Assembly: GCF_000519005.1 (NCBI RefSeq)
Contig: NZ_JAER01000017.1
Coordinates: forward strand, 1 to 64,000
Direction of reading: 5' to 3'
DNA length: 64,000 nt
Source of the DNA: Nocardioides sp. J54
GTDB taxonomy: Bacteria; Actinomycetota; Actinomycetes; Propionibacteriales; Nocardioidaceae
In this document: positions 27,048-36,342 of the stretch, piece by piece
Position numbering within the stretch: position 1 is the first letter of the stretch
How the letters are laid out: each line of letters begins with the position of its first letter
Position numbers and translations under genes: made by a program
Notes under the pieces: model-generated
What the model saw: the letters and a program-made list of their open reading frames with translations, nothing else
Databases searched by the model: none
Told to the model about the DNA's origin: nothing

Positions 27048-28190
27048 GTGAAGTTCCGTGTCGACCGCGATGTGCTCGCCGACGCCGTGGCCTGGGCCGC
27101 GCGCAGCCTGCCCGTCCGCCCCAGCGCGCCGGTCCTGGCCGGGCTGCTGATCGAGGCCAGTGACGAGGGCCTGGTGCTCTCCACGTTCGACTACGAGACG
27201 TCCGCACGCGCCACGCTCGCCGCCGAGGTGCACGACGAGGGCAAGGCCCTGGTCAGCGGCCGGCTGCTGTCCGACATCTGCCGCAGCCTGCCGAACAAGC
27301 CGGTCGAGCTCACCCTCGACGGTGCCCGCGTCTCGCTGACCTGCGGCTCCTCGCGCTTCTCGCTGCAGACCATGCCGGTCGAGGACTACCCGACGATCCC
27401 GGAGATGCCGGCCGCGACCGGCACCGTTGCCAGCGACGCGTTCGCCCACGCCGTCGCCCAGGCGGTCACCGCCGCCGGCCGCGACGACATGCTCCCGGTG
27501 CTCACCGGTGTGCGGATCGAGATCGAGGGCGACACCATCGCGCTGCTCGCCACCGACCGCTTCCGCCTCTCCCAGCGTGAGCTCACCTGGAACCCCGGCA
27601 CCCCCGACGCCTCGCTCGCCGCGCTCGTCCCGGCGAAGGTGCTCGGCGACACCGCCAAGTCGCTCACCGCCGGCCCCGAGGTCACGATCGCGCTCTCCGC
27701 GTCCGGCTCCGGCGACGGCATCATCGGCTTCGAGGGCACCGGCCCCGGCGGCGTGCGTCGTACGACGACCCGACTCCTCGACGGCGAGTTCCCCAAGGTC
27801 CGCAGCCTGTTCCCGACCGAGAAGCTCACGACCGCGAAGATCGACCGCGCCGAGCTCATCGAGTCGGTCAAGCGCGTCTCGCTCGTCGCCGACCGCAACA
27901 CCGCGGTCCAGCTGAGCTTCCGCGACGGCACCCTGATCCTCGACGCCGGATCCGGCGACGACGCGCAGGCCTCGGAGTCGGTCGCCGCGCAGATCGAGGG
28001 CGAGGACCTGGTCACCGGCTTCAACCCGACCTTCCTGCTCGACGGCCTCGGCGCCATCGACGAGCCGGTCGTGGAGCTCGCGTTCACCCAGGCCTCCAAG
28101 CCGGTCGTGATCAGCGGCACCGGCGAGGAGTCCGGCGAGCAGGGCGGGTCGTTCCGCTACCTGCTCATGCCGCGCCGCCTGCTGAGCTGA
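27048..28190 (+). CDS. dnaN: DNA polymerase III beta subunit (sliding clamp)
   Basis: A 380-residue sliding clamp that tethers the replicative polymerase. Starts with the family sequence MKFRVDRDVLADAVAWAARS, contains the second-domain block VLTGVRIEIEGDTIALLATDRFRLS and ends with YLLMPRRLLS. GTG start. No ribosome site stronger than ATGAGG upstream. Position after oriC is canonical. Confidence 0.97.
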   Translation: MKFRVDRDVLADAVAWAARSLPVRPSAPVLAGLLIEASDEGLVLSTFDYETSARATLAAEVHDEGKALVSGRLLSDICRSLPNKPVELTLDGARVSLTCGSSRFSLQTMPVEDYPTIPEMPAATGTVASDAFAHAVAQAVTAAGRDDMLPVLTGVRIEIEGDTIALLATDRFRLSQRELTWNPGTPDASLAALVPAKVLGDTAKSLTAGPEVTIALSASGSGDGIIGFEGTGPGGVRRTTTRLLDGEFPKVRSLFPTEKLTTAKIDRAELIESVKRVSLVADRNTAVQLSFRDGTLILDAGSGDDAQASESVAAQIEGEDLVTGFNPTFLLDGLGAIDEPVVELAFTQASKPVVISGTGEESGEQGGSFRYLLMPRRLLS

Positions 28191-28344
28191 CTGCGCGAGC
28201 GTGTGCGCAGCAGCAGAAGATGCTGCTCTACATCTCCCGCTCGAGACGCGCGATGGGCGACTCCGTGGTCTCCCACCCGCTGGTCTGGCTACGAGGCGCC
28301 GACCGTCGGACTCTGCCGGCCACAGCCCGCCATCCAGGCCCGGA

Positions 28345-28462
28345 GGTTTCGAGGCTCCTCGCTAGCGCTCGTCGCACCTCAACCACCGGGAGCCAGCCCC
28401 CACCCACCCGCCGACCGCCGCTGGTTGAGGTGCGAGGCCGCCCGCGGCCGAGCCTCGAAACC
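28345..28462. repeat. GGTTTCGAGGCTC palindromic element, copy 2 (complete)
   Basis: Outer arms GGTTTCGAGGCTC (28345-28357) and GAGCCTCGAAACC (28450-28462) are perfect reverse complements; an inner pair GCACCTCAACCA and TGGTTGAGGTGC is also perfect. The 118-bp element lies in the 456-bp gap between dnaN and gnd, which otherwise holds only the gnd promoter. Confidence 0.7.
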
Positions 28463-28634
28463 AGTGGCCTCGCTGCACCCGACGGCGCCCGGCACAGCCT
28501 GCGGCGCAGGGCGCCACGCTGCCGCGCCGCGGTTGCCCCCGGCAGGTGGCACAGTCCGCCCGGCGGCCAGACGGACGTAACGCCCGGGCGCCGGCCCAGC
28601 GGGCGCGGGCACGTCGTGCTTCGGGGGTGCGGGC

Positions 28635-28646
28635 TAGGCTCGCGGC
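28635..28646 (+). promoter_or_regulatory. Leaderless promoter of gnd
   Basis: TAGGCT (28635-28640) ends 6 bases before the gnd ATG, which has no ribosome binding site. The transcript probably begins at the start codon. Confidence 0.5.
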
Positions 28647-29555
28647 ATGCACATCGGACTCGTCGGACTCGGCAAGATGGGTGGCAACATGCGCACCCGG
28701 CTCCGCAACGCCGGGCACACCGTCGTCGGCTACGACCGCAACCCGGACCTCTCCGACGTCGACAGCCTCGCGGCCATGGTGGAGGCGCTGCCCTCGCCGA
28801 AGGTCGTGTGGGTGATGGTGCCCGCCGGCGAGGCCACCCGCTCGACCATCGCGGACCTCAGGGAGCTGCTCGGCGAGGGTGACCTGGTCGTCGACGGCGG
28901 CAACTCCAAGTACACCGACGACGCCGAGAACGCCGCGTCGCTCGCGGAGAAGGGCATCGGCTTCGTCGACTGCGGCGTCTCCGGCGGGGTGTGGGGCCTG
29001 GAGAACGGCTACGCGCTGATGTACGGCGGCGCGGTGGCGGACATCGAGAAGGTCCAGCCGGCCTTCGACGCGCTCAAGCCCGAGGAGGGCGGGGCGGTGC
29101 ACGCGGGCACCACGCCCGGCGCCGGCCACTTCGCCAAGATGGTCCACAACGGCATCGAGTACGCGATGATGCAGGCCTACGCCGAGGGCTGGGAGCTGCT
29201 CGAGAAGGTCGACATCGTCGACAACGTCCCGGCGATCTTCGACTCCTGGCGCCACGGCACCGTCATCCGGTCCTGGCTGCTCGACCTGCTCACCGAGGCG
29301 ATCGAGGAGGACGAGCACCTCGACGCGCTGCGCGGCTACGCCGAGGACTCCGGCGAGGGCCGGTGGACCGTCCAGGCGGCGATCGACCACGCCGTACCCA
29401 TGCACGTCATCGCCTCCTCGCTGTTCGCGCGGTTCACCTCGCGCCAGGACGACAGCCCGGCGATGAAGGCCATCGCCGCGATGCGTCGGCAGTTCGGCGG
29501 CCACGCCGTGCAGACCGAGCCGCCCCCGGGCGGCGAGGCGAACCCCGACGTCTGA
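28647..29555 (+). CDS. gnd: 6-phosphogluconate dehydrogenase (decarboxylating), short form
   Basis: A 302-residue enzyme that oxidises 6-phosphogluconate to ribulose 5-phosphate, giving reduced nucleotide. N-terminal Rossmann motif [17 protein letters not shown], substrate loop [28 protein letters not shown] and the catalytic lysine region [17 protein letters not shown]. The short GndA type (about 300 residues) differs from the 470-residue E. coli enzyme and is often NAD-linked (family knowledge). Its place between dnaN and recF is seen in Streptomyces and relatives but not in mycobacteria. Confidence 0.94.
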   Translation: MHIGLVGLGKMGGNMRTRLRNAGHTVVGYDRNPDLSDVDSLAAMVEALPSPKVVWVMVPAGEATRSTIADLRELLGEGDLVVDGGNSKYTDDAENAASLAEKGIGFVDCGVSGGVWGLENGYALMYGGAVADIEKVQPAFDALKPEEGGAVHAGTTPGAGHFAKMVHNGIEYAMMQAYAEGWELLEKVDIVDNVPAIFDSWRHGTVIRSWLLDLLTEAIEEDEHLDALRGYAEDSGEGRWTVQAAIDHAVPMHVIASSLFARFTSRQDDSPAMKAIAAMRRQFGGHAVQTEPPPGGEANPDV

Positions 29556-29601
29556 GCGGGTCCGTTCACGCCCGCCTCCGGCGCCGGGGGATGATGGTCG
29601 G

Positions 29602-30768
29602 GTGCACGTCGCGCACCTGACCCTCCACGACTTCCGCTCCTACGCGGACGTCGACGTCGCGCTGGACGCGGGGGTCACGGCGTTCGTCGGCAGCAACGGC
29701 CAGGGCAAGACCAACCTGGTCGAGGCGATCGACTACCTGTCGCGGCTCTCCTCGCACCGGGTCGCGACCGACGCGCCGCTCATCCGCGCCGGCGCGGAGC
29801 AGGCGATCGTGCGCGCGGCGGTGGTCCGCGACGGCCGGACCGCGATCCTCGAGGTCGAGCTCAACGCCGGCCGCGCCAACCGCGCACGCGTCAACCGCTC
29901 GCCGCTGCCGCGCACCCGCGACCTCGCCGGCCTGGTGCGCACCGTGGTGTTCAGCCCCGAGGACCTCGCCCTGGTCAAGGGGGATCCGGCGCAGCGGCGT
30001 CGCTTCCTCGACGACCTGCTCGTGCTGCGCACCCCGCGCTACGCCGGCGTGATCGCCGACCACGACCGGGTGCTGCGCCAGCGCAACACCCTGCTCAAGA
30101 CGCTGTACGCTGCCCGCGGCTCCAGCCGCGACGCCGCCCTCGCCACGCTCGCGGTGTGGGACGACCACCTGGTTGCCACTGGCACCGAGCTGCTGGTGGC
30201 TCGCGAGCAGCTGGTGACCGACCTTGCGCCGTACCTCGGCAAGGCCTACGAGGTCGTCGCCCGCGGGGCGAGCCGCGACGACGCCCGCATCGAGTACTCC
30301 TCGACCGTGCCGCCGGCGGAGCCGGACACCGACCCCGAGGGCGGGCGCGACCCGCGCTCCCTGCGCGCGGAGGTGTTCCGCGCCGAGCTGGCGCGCCGGC
30401 AGTCCGACGAGATCCAGCGCGGAGTCACCCTGGTGGGGCCGCACCGCGACGACCTGCTGCTGACCCTCGGCCCCGGCGACGAGAACCGGCTGCCGGTGAA
30501 GGGCTACGCCAGCCACGGGGAGTCGTGGTCCTTCGCGCTGGCGCTGCGGCTGGCGTCGTACGACCTGCTCCGGGCCGACGGCGACGACCCGATCCTCGTC
30601 CTCGACGACGTCTTCGCCGAGCTCGACGCCGACCGGCGCGAGCAGCTGGCCGCGCTGGTGGCGGGCGCCGAGCAGGTGCTGGTCACCGCCGCGGTCGCCG
30701 CCGACGTGCCGGAGGCCCTGCGCGGGGCGACCTTCCACGTCGCCGCGGGGGAGGTGACCCGTGCCTGA
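29602..30768 (+). CDS. recF: DNA replication and repair protein RecF
   Basis: A 388-residue SMC-like ATPase that helps load RecA at gaps. Walker [16 protein letters not shown], the signature [18 protein letters not shown] and Walker [14 protein letters not shown] are intact. The start [14 protein letters not shown] is typical. GTG at 29602. It overlaps dciA by eight bases. Confidence 0.96.
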   Translation: MHVAHLTLHDFRSYADVDVALDAGVTAFVGSNGQGKTNLVEAIDYLSRLSSHRVATDAPLIRAGAEQAIVRAAVVRDGRTAILEVELNAGRANRARVNRSPLPRTRDLAGLVRTVVFSPEDLALVKGDPAQRRRFLDDLLVLRTPRYAGVIADHDRVLRQRNTLLKTLYAARGSSRDAALATLAVWDDHLVATGTELLVAREQLVTDLAPYLGKAYEVVARGASRDDARIEYSSTVPPAEPDTDPEGGRDPRSLRAEVFRAELARRQSDEIQRGVTLVGPHRDDLLLTLGPGDENRLPVKGYASHGESWSFALALRLASYDLLRADGDDPILVLDDVFAELDADRREQLAALVAGAEQVLVTAAVAADVPEALRGATFHVAAGEVTRA

Positions 30769-31363
30769 GGCACCCGAGCCGGGCGACGACGCCACGCCGG
30801 CCACCCCCGACGCCGAACCGGAGCCGGAGCACCGTCCCGACGGCCTCGACCTGGCCCGCTCGCTCACCCTCGGCACCGCCGCCGCGGGTACGACGCCCGC
30901 GAAGCGCCGCCTCCCGCGCAGCTCGGACGGCCGGACATCCGGCGTCCGGTCCGCCGGGCGCGGCCGCTCGAGCGGCCCGCAGTTCTCCGGGGCCCGCCCC
31001 GACGGGCGCGACCCGCAGGCGCTCGGGCCCGAGCTGGACCGGCTCGTCGATGCCCGTGGCTGGGCGCTCGACCTCCAGGTGCGGGGCGTCTTCGCCCGCT
31101 GGACCGAGATCGTCGGCGACGAGATCGGCGCGCACTCCACGCCGGAGACCCTGACCGACGGCACCCTCGTCGTCCGTACCGACTCCACGGCGTGGGCCAC
31201 CCAGCTCAAGCTCTTCACCGCCACCCTCGTGCAGCGGCTCAACGCCGAGCTGGGCGACGGGACGGTCACCCTCGTCGAGGTGCTCGGCCCGCACGCGCCG
31301 TCGTGGAAGCACGGCCGGCGCGGCATCCGCGACGGCCGCGGGCCGCGCGACACCTACGGCTGA
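30761..31363 (+). CDS. dciA: DciA family protein (DUF721), helicase-loading factor
   Basis: A 200-residue protein with a long disordered acidic and basic N-terminal half and a KH-like DUF721 domain from about residue 90 ([49 protein letters not shown]). DciA-type proteins take the place of DnaC in loading or activating DnaB in most bacteria; in mycobacteria the gene is Rv0004. In mycobacteria gyrB follows directly; here about 9.5 kb of other genes intervene. Confidence 0.9.
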   Translation: MPEAPEPGDDATPATPDAEPEPEHRPDGLDLARSLTLGTAAAGTTPAKRRLPRSSDGRTSGVRSAGRGRSSGPQFSGARPDGRDPQALGPELDRLVDARGWALDLQVRGVFARWTEIVGDEIGAHSTPETLTDGTLVVRTDSTAWATQLKLFTATLVQRLNAELGDGTVTLVEVLGPHAPSWKHGRRGIRDGRGPRDTYG

Positions 31364-31458
31364 GCAGCGCCGGTGCGCAGCCGCGTGAACCGTTCCGGGG
31401 TGTCGCCGGCACAGGCAAAGGGCAGGTTTTTGCCCACGTCGGAGGTTTCGACCCCGCT

Positions 31459-31524
31459 ACGATGCAGCATCGTTCGATGACTGACCTGATCGACCCTGAT
31501 CGACCCTGATCGACCCTGATCGAC
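31459..31524. repeat. Palindrome and 10-bp tandem repeat upstream of a membrane protein gene
   Basis: A perfect 7-1-7 palindrome ACGATGC-A-GCATCGT (31459-31473) includes a possible -10 box TACGAT (31458-31463). Thirteen bases on, CTGATCGACC is repeated 3.9 times (31486-31524), ending 37 bp before the start codon. The 198-bp gap holds no gene. Confidence 0.6.
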
Positions 31525-31561
31525 ATGGCGCACCAGACGCGCGCCTGGCAAGGAGACCAGC

Positions 31562-32419
31562 ATGAGCAACTACCAGCCCCCGGCTCCTCCGCCGCCTCCC
31601 GGCGGTGGCGGCGGTTACGGCGCGCCGCCCCCGGCGGGTCCTCCGGGCGGTGGCTACGGCGGACCGCCTCCGGCCGGTCCTCCGGGCGGCGGCTTCGGCG
31701 GTCCCGGCCAGGCCCAGCCCTGGGACGTCGGCTCGGCGGTGAGCTACGGCTGGTCCAAGTTCCAGCAGAACATGGGCCAGATGATCCTCGCCGCGCTGGC
31801 GATCTTCGTCGGCGCCGTGGTCATCTACGCGATCGCGTTCTTCGCGATCATCATCCCGGCGGGCGACTCGGACTACTCGTGCCGGTTCAACAGCGCCGGC
31901 GAGTACGTCTGCTCCGGCGACTCCGGCGGGCTCGGCATCATCGGGCTGATCGTGCTGGCCCTGCTGTACGTCGTGTTCTTCATCTACGCGCAGGTCATCG
32001 GCGCCGGCCTCATCCGCGAGGCGCTGGCCGTCACCGAGGGCCGCCCGTTCACGACCGCCGGCGTGTTCAAGTTCCAGAACATCGGCAACGTCATCGTCAC
32101 CAGCCTGCTGGTCGGCGTCGGCACCTTCATCGGCACGATCCTGTGCGTGCTGCCGGGCATCATCTTCGCCTTCATGACGATGTTCAGCCTGTTCTTCGTG
32201 GTCGACAAGAACCTCTCGCCGGTCGACGCCATCAAGGCGAGCATCGACCTGGTGAAGAACAACGTCGGCTCGACGATCATCTGGTACCTCGTCGCCTACG
32301 TCATCGCGCTCGTCGGCGCGGTGCTGTGCGGCGTCGGCCTGCTGGTCGCGATCCCGGTGATCCTGGTCGGCACCGCCTTCACCTACAAGAGGCTCTCGGG
32401 CCAGCCGGTCGCTCCCTGA
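31562..32419 (+). CDS. Polytopic membrane protein with Pro/Gly-rich head
   Basis: A 285-residue protein. The first 50 residues are low-complexity Pro/Gly/Tyr repeats (PPPAGPPGGGYGG and variants), then about five or six membrane segments with short loops; FFVVDKNLSPVDAIKASIDLVKNN is a cytoplasmic segment seen in DUF975/GlpQ-membrane-domain-like proteins. Function is unknown. An AAGGAGA ribosome site precedes the ATG and a strong terminator follows. It is the first gene after dciA and may not belong to the regulator/sortase group because it lacks the group's upstream motif. Confidence 0.75.
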   Translation: MSNYQPPAPPPPPGGGGGYGAPPPAGPPGGGYGGPPPAGPPGGGFGGPGQAQPWDVGSAVSYGWSKFQQNMGQMILAALAIFVGAVVIYAIAFFAIIIPAGDSDYSCRFNSAGEYVCSGDSGGLGIIGLIVLALLYVVFFIYAQVIGAGLIREALAVTEGRPFTTAGVFKFQNIGNVIVTSLLVGVGTFIGTILCVLPGIIFAFMTMFSLFFVVDKNLSPVDAIKASIDLVKNNVGSTIIWYLVAYVIALVGAVLCGVGLLVAIPVILVGTAFTYKRLSGQPVAP

Positions 32420-32438
32420 CCCCTCCCACCCCCAGCAA

Positions 32439-32479
32439 CGACGTCCTGACCCCCGACCGGGGGTCAGGACGTCGCTTTT
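32439..32479 (+). terminator. Intrinsic terminator containing a copy of the island motif
   Basis: A perfect 16-bp stem (32439-32454 with 32459-32474), loop GACC, followed by CTTTT. Its top contains ACCCCCGACCGGGGGT (32449-32464), 14 of 16 identical to the palindrome found upstream of the sortase and surface-protein genes. The stem ends 81 bp, and the motif 91 bp, before the sensor kinase start. Confidence 0.85.
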
Positions 32480-32555
32480 GCGGACCTGCGTGCCCTGGCT
32501 CCACTAGCGTGCCTGCGGCAGACCGGTCGGTGCGCAGGAGGAGGACGAGCAGCTC

Positions 32556-34898
32556 GTGCAGGCCTGGGATCTCCTCCGGCGGCAGGTCCTCGCCGACCTG
32601 CACCCCTCCGGCGAACCCGGCTGGGCGACCACGGCGTTCACCCGGTCGTTGCGCCGGACCATCCTGGTCGGGACGGCCTGCTGGCAGCTGGCGGTGGTCG
32701 GGGCCATCCTCGTCGAGCCCCCGTCGCTGCCGACCGCCACCGGCCTGGTCGCAGGCCACCTGCTCCTGGTGTGCATGGCACTGGCCGCCGTCCGCGGAGC
32801 GTGCCCGCCGCTGGTGGTGATCGGCGCGTCGCACCTGCTGTTCGTGGCTGACTGGGCGGCCGTGCCGGCGCTGGGGGACCCGCTGATGCTCGCTGCGTGC
32901 TGGCAGGTGAACCTCGCCGCCGCCTCGCCGGCGTTCGTGCTGCGCGGCGTGGCCTCCCTGGCCTACCCGCTGGTGGCTGCTGTCGTCGTCCCTCTGCTGA
33001 TGGTGGCGGTCCGTCCCCATGCGGGGGACCTGTTGCCGCTGGCGGTGCTCGGCACGGGCCTGGCGATCTTCGTGGTCACCCGGCTCGGGCTCCGGTCGGT
33101 CCTCGAGCTCACCCGGCAGGTCGACTGCGAGCACGCCGAGGCCGAGGCCGCCCAGCAGGAGCTCGAGGTACGCCGGGTCACCAGCGCCCGGGCCGCCGAG
33201 GACGGCCGGATCCTCCACGACACCGTCATCAACACGCTGGCCGCGTTGGCCAACGGTGGTGCCTCCGTCGGCGACCACGACGCCGTGCGTGCCCGCTGCG
33301 CCCGCGACGTCGCCACCGTCGAGGCCATCGCCGCCGACGACCAGGTCCATCTCCAGGCCGGTATCAGGGCCCCGCTCTTCGTCGCCGGGATCCGGGTGCG
33401 GCACACCGGGATCGACGACGACGAGCTGGCCCGCCGCGAGGCCCTGCTCCCGCCTGAGGTCCTGACCGCCCTCGCGGGTGCGACCGGGGAGCTGGTCCGC
33501 AACGCGGAGAAGCACTCGGGCGCCGACGAGGTCGAGGTCCACGTGGGCGTGGAGGACCTGGCGTTCGTGGTGGAGGTCAGTGACGACGGCGTCGGCTTCG
33601 ACGGGCTGGCGCCTGAGGGACGAGGACTGTCCGAGTCGGTCGTGGCCCGCCTGGCCGAGGTCGACGTCGACGTCGAGCTCGACACCGCCCCCGACCGGGG
33701 CACCCGGGTGCGGATGGCCTGGCCGGGATCCACCGCCGGTGCCGCCGCGCGCCCGGACCGGGTCCGTGCACCCGGCTTCCGGGAGGTGGTCGAGGCCCTG
33801 CAGCGGCGGGCCAGCGGGCTGTTCGCGCGGGGCATGGTCGCGGTCGGGGTCTTCCTCGCGGTGACGAACCATCGCGGTCAGTGGACCGAGGATTACCTCA
33901 TGGTCGGTGTGGTCGCAGGTACCTGCGCCGTGGCCTGGTGGGGCCGCTCGTCGCGGGTCGTCGTCCCGATCCTCCTTGCCCTCGGCGCCTGCGTCGCATT
34001 CGTCCTCTCGGCCGCCGCGGTGGACTTCGGCCGCGACAAGGCCTTCCTGTGGCAGGCGATCTGTCCCGTCGGACCGCTGCTCATGATGCTCGGCACGCCG
34101 GGCTGGCACGGTCGCACTCCCTGGGCCGCCGGCCTGTACGCCGCCACCGTGCTCGCCGTCGCCGGCGTCGTCGCCCCGGGGAGTATCACGGCGGCGGTCA
34201 CCGTCGTCGTCGGCGGCCTGGTGGGGCTCGGGCTGGTCGCTGCGTGGTCGCGCTTCCAGGCCAGCCTGCGCGAGGTCGGCCGCCAGGCGGTGCGGGACCA
34301 GAAGGCCTTGTCGGCGGCGCGGTTGGAGGCCGAGAAGCGGGAGGCGGCCAGCCGGGCCCGACGGCGCTGGTCGGCAGCCGGCCTGCGGGAGTCCGTGGTG
34401 CTGCTCGACAAGGTCGCCTCGGGCGAGATCGCGCCCTCCGACGAGGGGCTGCGCCGCGCCTGCGTCGAGGAGGAGGCCTACCTGCGCCAGCTGACCCAGC
34501 TCAACCCCGAGCTGGTCGCGATGGGTGACTGGTTCGCCCGGGCGCTCGCCGAGGCACGCACCAGCAGGGCATCGCTCGTCGTCCGGTCCGGCAGCGTCGA
34601 CGTCGACGCCGAGGTCGCGCCGGTGCTGGGGGAGCTGCTGCTCAGCGCGGTTTCCTCCGTGCCCAGCGGCCAGCAGGTGACGACGACGTTGTTCCCGGGG
34701 CCGTCGTCGTTGCGGTTCACCCTGGTCGGGCCGGCGCCGCACCTCTCGGCAGCAGTGGCCGGGACGATCGGGGAACGGCCCCCGCCGGGAGACCTGTCGA
34801 TTGCCGTGCAGACCTTCGCGAGCCAGGACCTAGTGGAGGTGGTCGTGCCCGCGGCGCCCGGTCCCGGCCTGCCCACCCCGGCTCCTCGAGGAGAATGA
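32556..34898 (+). CDS. Two-module membrane sensor histidine kinase (NarL/DesK-type)
   Basis: A 780-residue kinase. Module 1: several membrane helices (about 33-175), coiled coil, phosphoacceptor helix GRILHDTVINTLAAL with His221, and an ATPase domain with N-box LVRNAEKH and G-box VSDDGVGFDG. Module 2: a second set of helices (about 425-565), a coiled coil, then a region shaped like a dimerization/ATPase unit (603-735) without the His and without N- or G-boxes. The arrangement suggests a duplicated kinase whose second half became regulatory. The GTG follows AGGAGGAGG. The stop overlaps the response regulator start. Confidence 0.85.
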   Translation: MQAWDLLRRQVLADLHPSGEPGWATTAFTRSLRRTILVGTACWQLAVVGAILVEPPSLPTATGLVAGHLLLVCMALAAVRGACPPLVVIGASHLLFVADWAAVPALGDPLMLAACWQVNLAAASPAFVLRGVASLAYPLVAAVVVPLLMVAVRPHAGDLLPLAVLGTGLAIFVVTRLGLRSVLELTRQVDCEHAEAEAAQQELEVRRVTSARAAEDGRILHDTVINTLAALANGGASVGDHDAVRARCARDVATVEAIAADDQVHLQAGIRAPLFVAGIRVRHTGIDDDELARREALLPPEVLTALAGATGELVRNAEKHSGADEVEVHVGVEDLAFVVEVSDDGVGFDGLAPEGRGLSESVVARLAEVDVDVELDTAPDRGTRVRMAWPGSTAGAAARPDRVRAPGFREVVEALQRRASGLFARGMVAVGVFLAVTNHRGQWTEDYLMVGVVAGTCAVAWWGRSSRVVVPILLALGACVAFVLSAAAVDFGRDKAFLWQAICPVGPLLMMLGTPGWHGRTPWAAGLYAATVLAVAGVVAPGSITAAVTVVVGGLVGLGLVAAWSRFQASLREVGRQAVRDQKALSAARLEAEKREAASRARRRWSAAGLRESVVLLDKVASGEIAPSDEGLRRACVEEEAYLRQLTQLNPELVAMGDWFARALAEARTSRASLVVRSGSVDVDAEVAPVLGELLLSAVSSVPSGQQVTTTLFPGPSSLRFTLVGPAPHLSAAVAGTIGERPPPGDLSIAVQTFASQDLVEVVVPAAPGPGLPTPAPRGE

Positions 34899-35587
34899 CT
34901 GTGAAGACCCACGGACGGCAGGGCGCGCGCCGCTACGAGTGGCGGCTGGCGATCGTCGAAGACCACCTGCTCCAGCGCAGGCGCACCGAGGAGCTGGTCC
35001 ACGCCCAGCCCGGCCTGCGGACGGTGTGGAGCGGTGAGAGCCTCCCCGAGTGCATGGAGTGGCTCGCCACCGTGCCGGAGGCGCAGCGGCCCCACCTGCT
35101 GATCCTGGACCTGATGGTCGAGAGGGGCGCCAGCGTCGACCCCGCGACGGTGCGGGACCTGACCCGGGCCGGTGTCAAGGTGCTGGTCCTCTCCGCCATG
35201 GCATCGCCGGAGCTGGTGCGCAAGGTGCTGCGGGCCGGCATCGGCGGCATCGTGGGCAAGCGGGACACCGAGGAGGACATCGTCGCCGCCATCTGGACCG
35301 TCCTCGGCCGCGGCCAGTGGCACACCCCGGAGCTGGCCAGCGTGATCGCCGGCGACTCCGACCGGCCGCAGCTCAGCGACCAGGAGGAGCGGGCCCTGGT
35401 GCTCTACGCCTCGGGCCTGACCCTGGACGCGGTGGCGGAGGCGATCGGCGTCCAGAAGGACACCGCCAAGAAGTACCTGAGCCGGGTGAAGGCGAAGTAC
35501 GCCACGGTGGGGCGTGAGGTCCGGACCAAGATCGACCTGCACCGGGAGGCCCTGCGCGACGGATTCCTCGACGGTCCGGGCGGCTGA
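34895..35587 (+). CDS. NarL/FixJ family response regulator
   Basis: A 230-residue DNA-binding response regulator. Receiver domain with acidic pair VEDH (Glu22/Asp23), phosphoacceptor Asp72 in LLILDLMV and Lys122 in GIVGKRD; C-terminal LuxR-type helix-turn-helix (GLTLDAVAEAIGVQKDTAKK). The ATG overlaps the kinase stop by four bases (ATGA), so the pair is a two-component system. It is the natural candidate to bind the ACCCCTGTnCGGGGGT palindromes of this locus (inference). Confidence 0.92.
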   Translation: MTVKTHGRQGARRYEWRLAIVEDHLLQRRRTEELVHAQPGLRTVWSGESLPECMEWLATVPEAQRPHLLILDLMVERGASVDPATVRDLTRAGVKVLVLSAMASPELVRKVLRAGIGGIVGKRDTEEDIVAAIWTVLGRGQWHTPELASVIAGDSDRPQLSDQEERALVLYASGLTLDAVAEAIGVQKDTAKKYLSRVKAKYATVGREVRTKIDLHREALRDGFLDGPGG

Positions 35588-35598
35588 CCCGGCCCGGC

Positions 35599-36342
35599 TC
35601 ACCTCCCCGGGGACGCTGCCTGCACCGGTCCGTCCCGGGTGGTGGGTTCCTCCTGCACGGGGACGAGGTCGACCAGCAGGTTGTCGGCGTAGTGGAACCC
35701 GCCGCCGTCGCGCTCCCGCCGGGCGCAGGTGATCAGGCGCAGCACGCGGTCGACGCCGGGGAGGAACTCCTCGCGCGACAGCTCCGTCTTGGGCACCTGG
35801 CGCACCGCGGTGACCCGCCAGGTACGACGCGCTCCCGCCTCGTCGACGGTGACGGCGGTGTCTCCGGGCTCGACGTCCCAGAGCTTGAGGAACTCACCGG
35901 CCCGGTCGGCCCGGTCGCTGACGTGCCCCACGACGACCGTCGGTCCGGCGGAGTCCGCGGCGAGCGGCAAGCCGTCGGTCCAGATGCCGGCCCGGGAGAC
36001 GTCCTCGGGAGGCTCGAGCACCGAGCCCTCGAACCGGATCGGGTCAAGGGGAGCGGACAGCCCGACCGCGGCCAGCTCCAGGCGCGGGCCCGTGGTGGCT
36101 GGTTCGGCCCGCCGGGCGGGAGCGGCGGGACGGTCGTCGGGAGCGGCGAGGCCCGGTCCGGCCCCGTCGCGCGCCGGACCGGGCAGGAGGTCGCCCGGCA
36201 CCGTGAGTGCCACGAGGAGCAGGACCACCTCGAGCAGCAGCAGGGCCCGGGCTCGTCGATCACGACGGGCCCGGGCCCTGCGGTGCCTGGGCTGCTCAGG
36301 AATGCCGCGTTCCCCTCGGTCGACGCCGGCTGAGGACGCCAC
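35599..36342 (-). CDS. Class E/F-type sortase (first of two)
   Basis: A membrane-anchored transpeptidase of about 247 residues. The catalytic His is in PTVVVGHVSDRADRAGEF, the Cys in LRLITCARR with the following Arg, and LELAAVGLSAPLDPI begins the beta-barrel. A membrane helix (LLLLEVVLLLVALTV) follows a basic head. The start is uncertain: the GTG at 36342 overlaps the surface protein gene by 47 bases and places a strong hairpin inside the coding sequence; a GTG at 36228 would start after the hairpin. Its substrate is presumably the upstream surface protein. Confidence 0.78.
   Translation of the reverse strand: MASSAGVDRGERGIPEQPRHRRARARRDRRARALLLLEVVLLLVALTVPGDLLPGPARDGAGPGLAAPDDRPAAPARRAEPATTGPRLELAAVGLSAPLDPIRFEGSVLEPPEDVSRAGIWTDGLPLAADSAGPTVVVGHVSDRADRAGEFLKLWDVEPGDTAVTVDEAGARRTWRVTAVRQVPKTELSREEFLPGVDRVLRLITCARRERDGGGFHYADNLLVDLVPVQEEPTTRDGPVQAASPGR
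36241..36280 (-). terminator. Nested hairpin between surface protein and sortase genes
   Basis: CAGGGCCCGGGC (36241-36252) pairs with GCCCGGGCCCTG (36269-36280), and inside it CGTCG pairs with CGACG around a 4-base loop. It begins 15 bases after the surface protein stop. A homologous hairpin follows the other surface protein gene (37899-37938). Either a terminator/attenuator or a structured segment of the sortase message. Confidence 0.6.

Noticed and set aside
31486-31524. CRISPR-like direct repeats
   Set aside because: The units are contiguous 10-mers without spacers and there are no cas genes.
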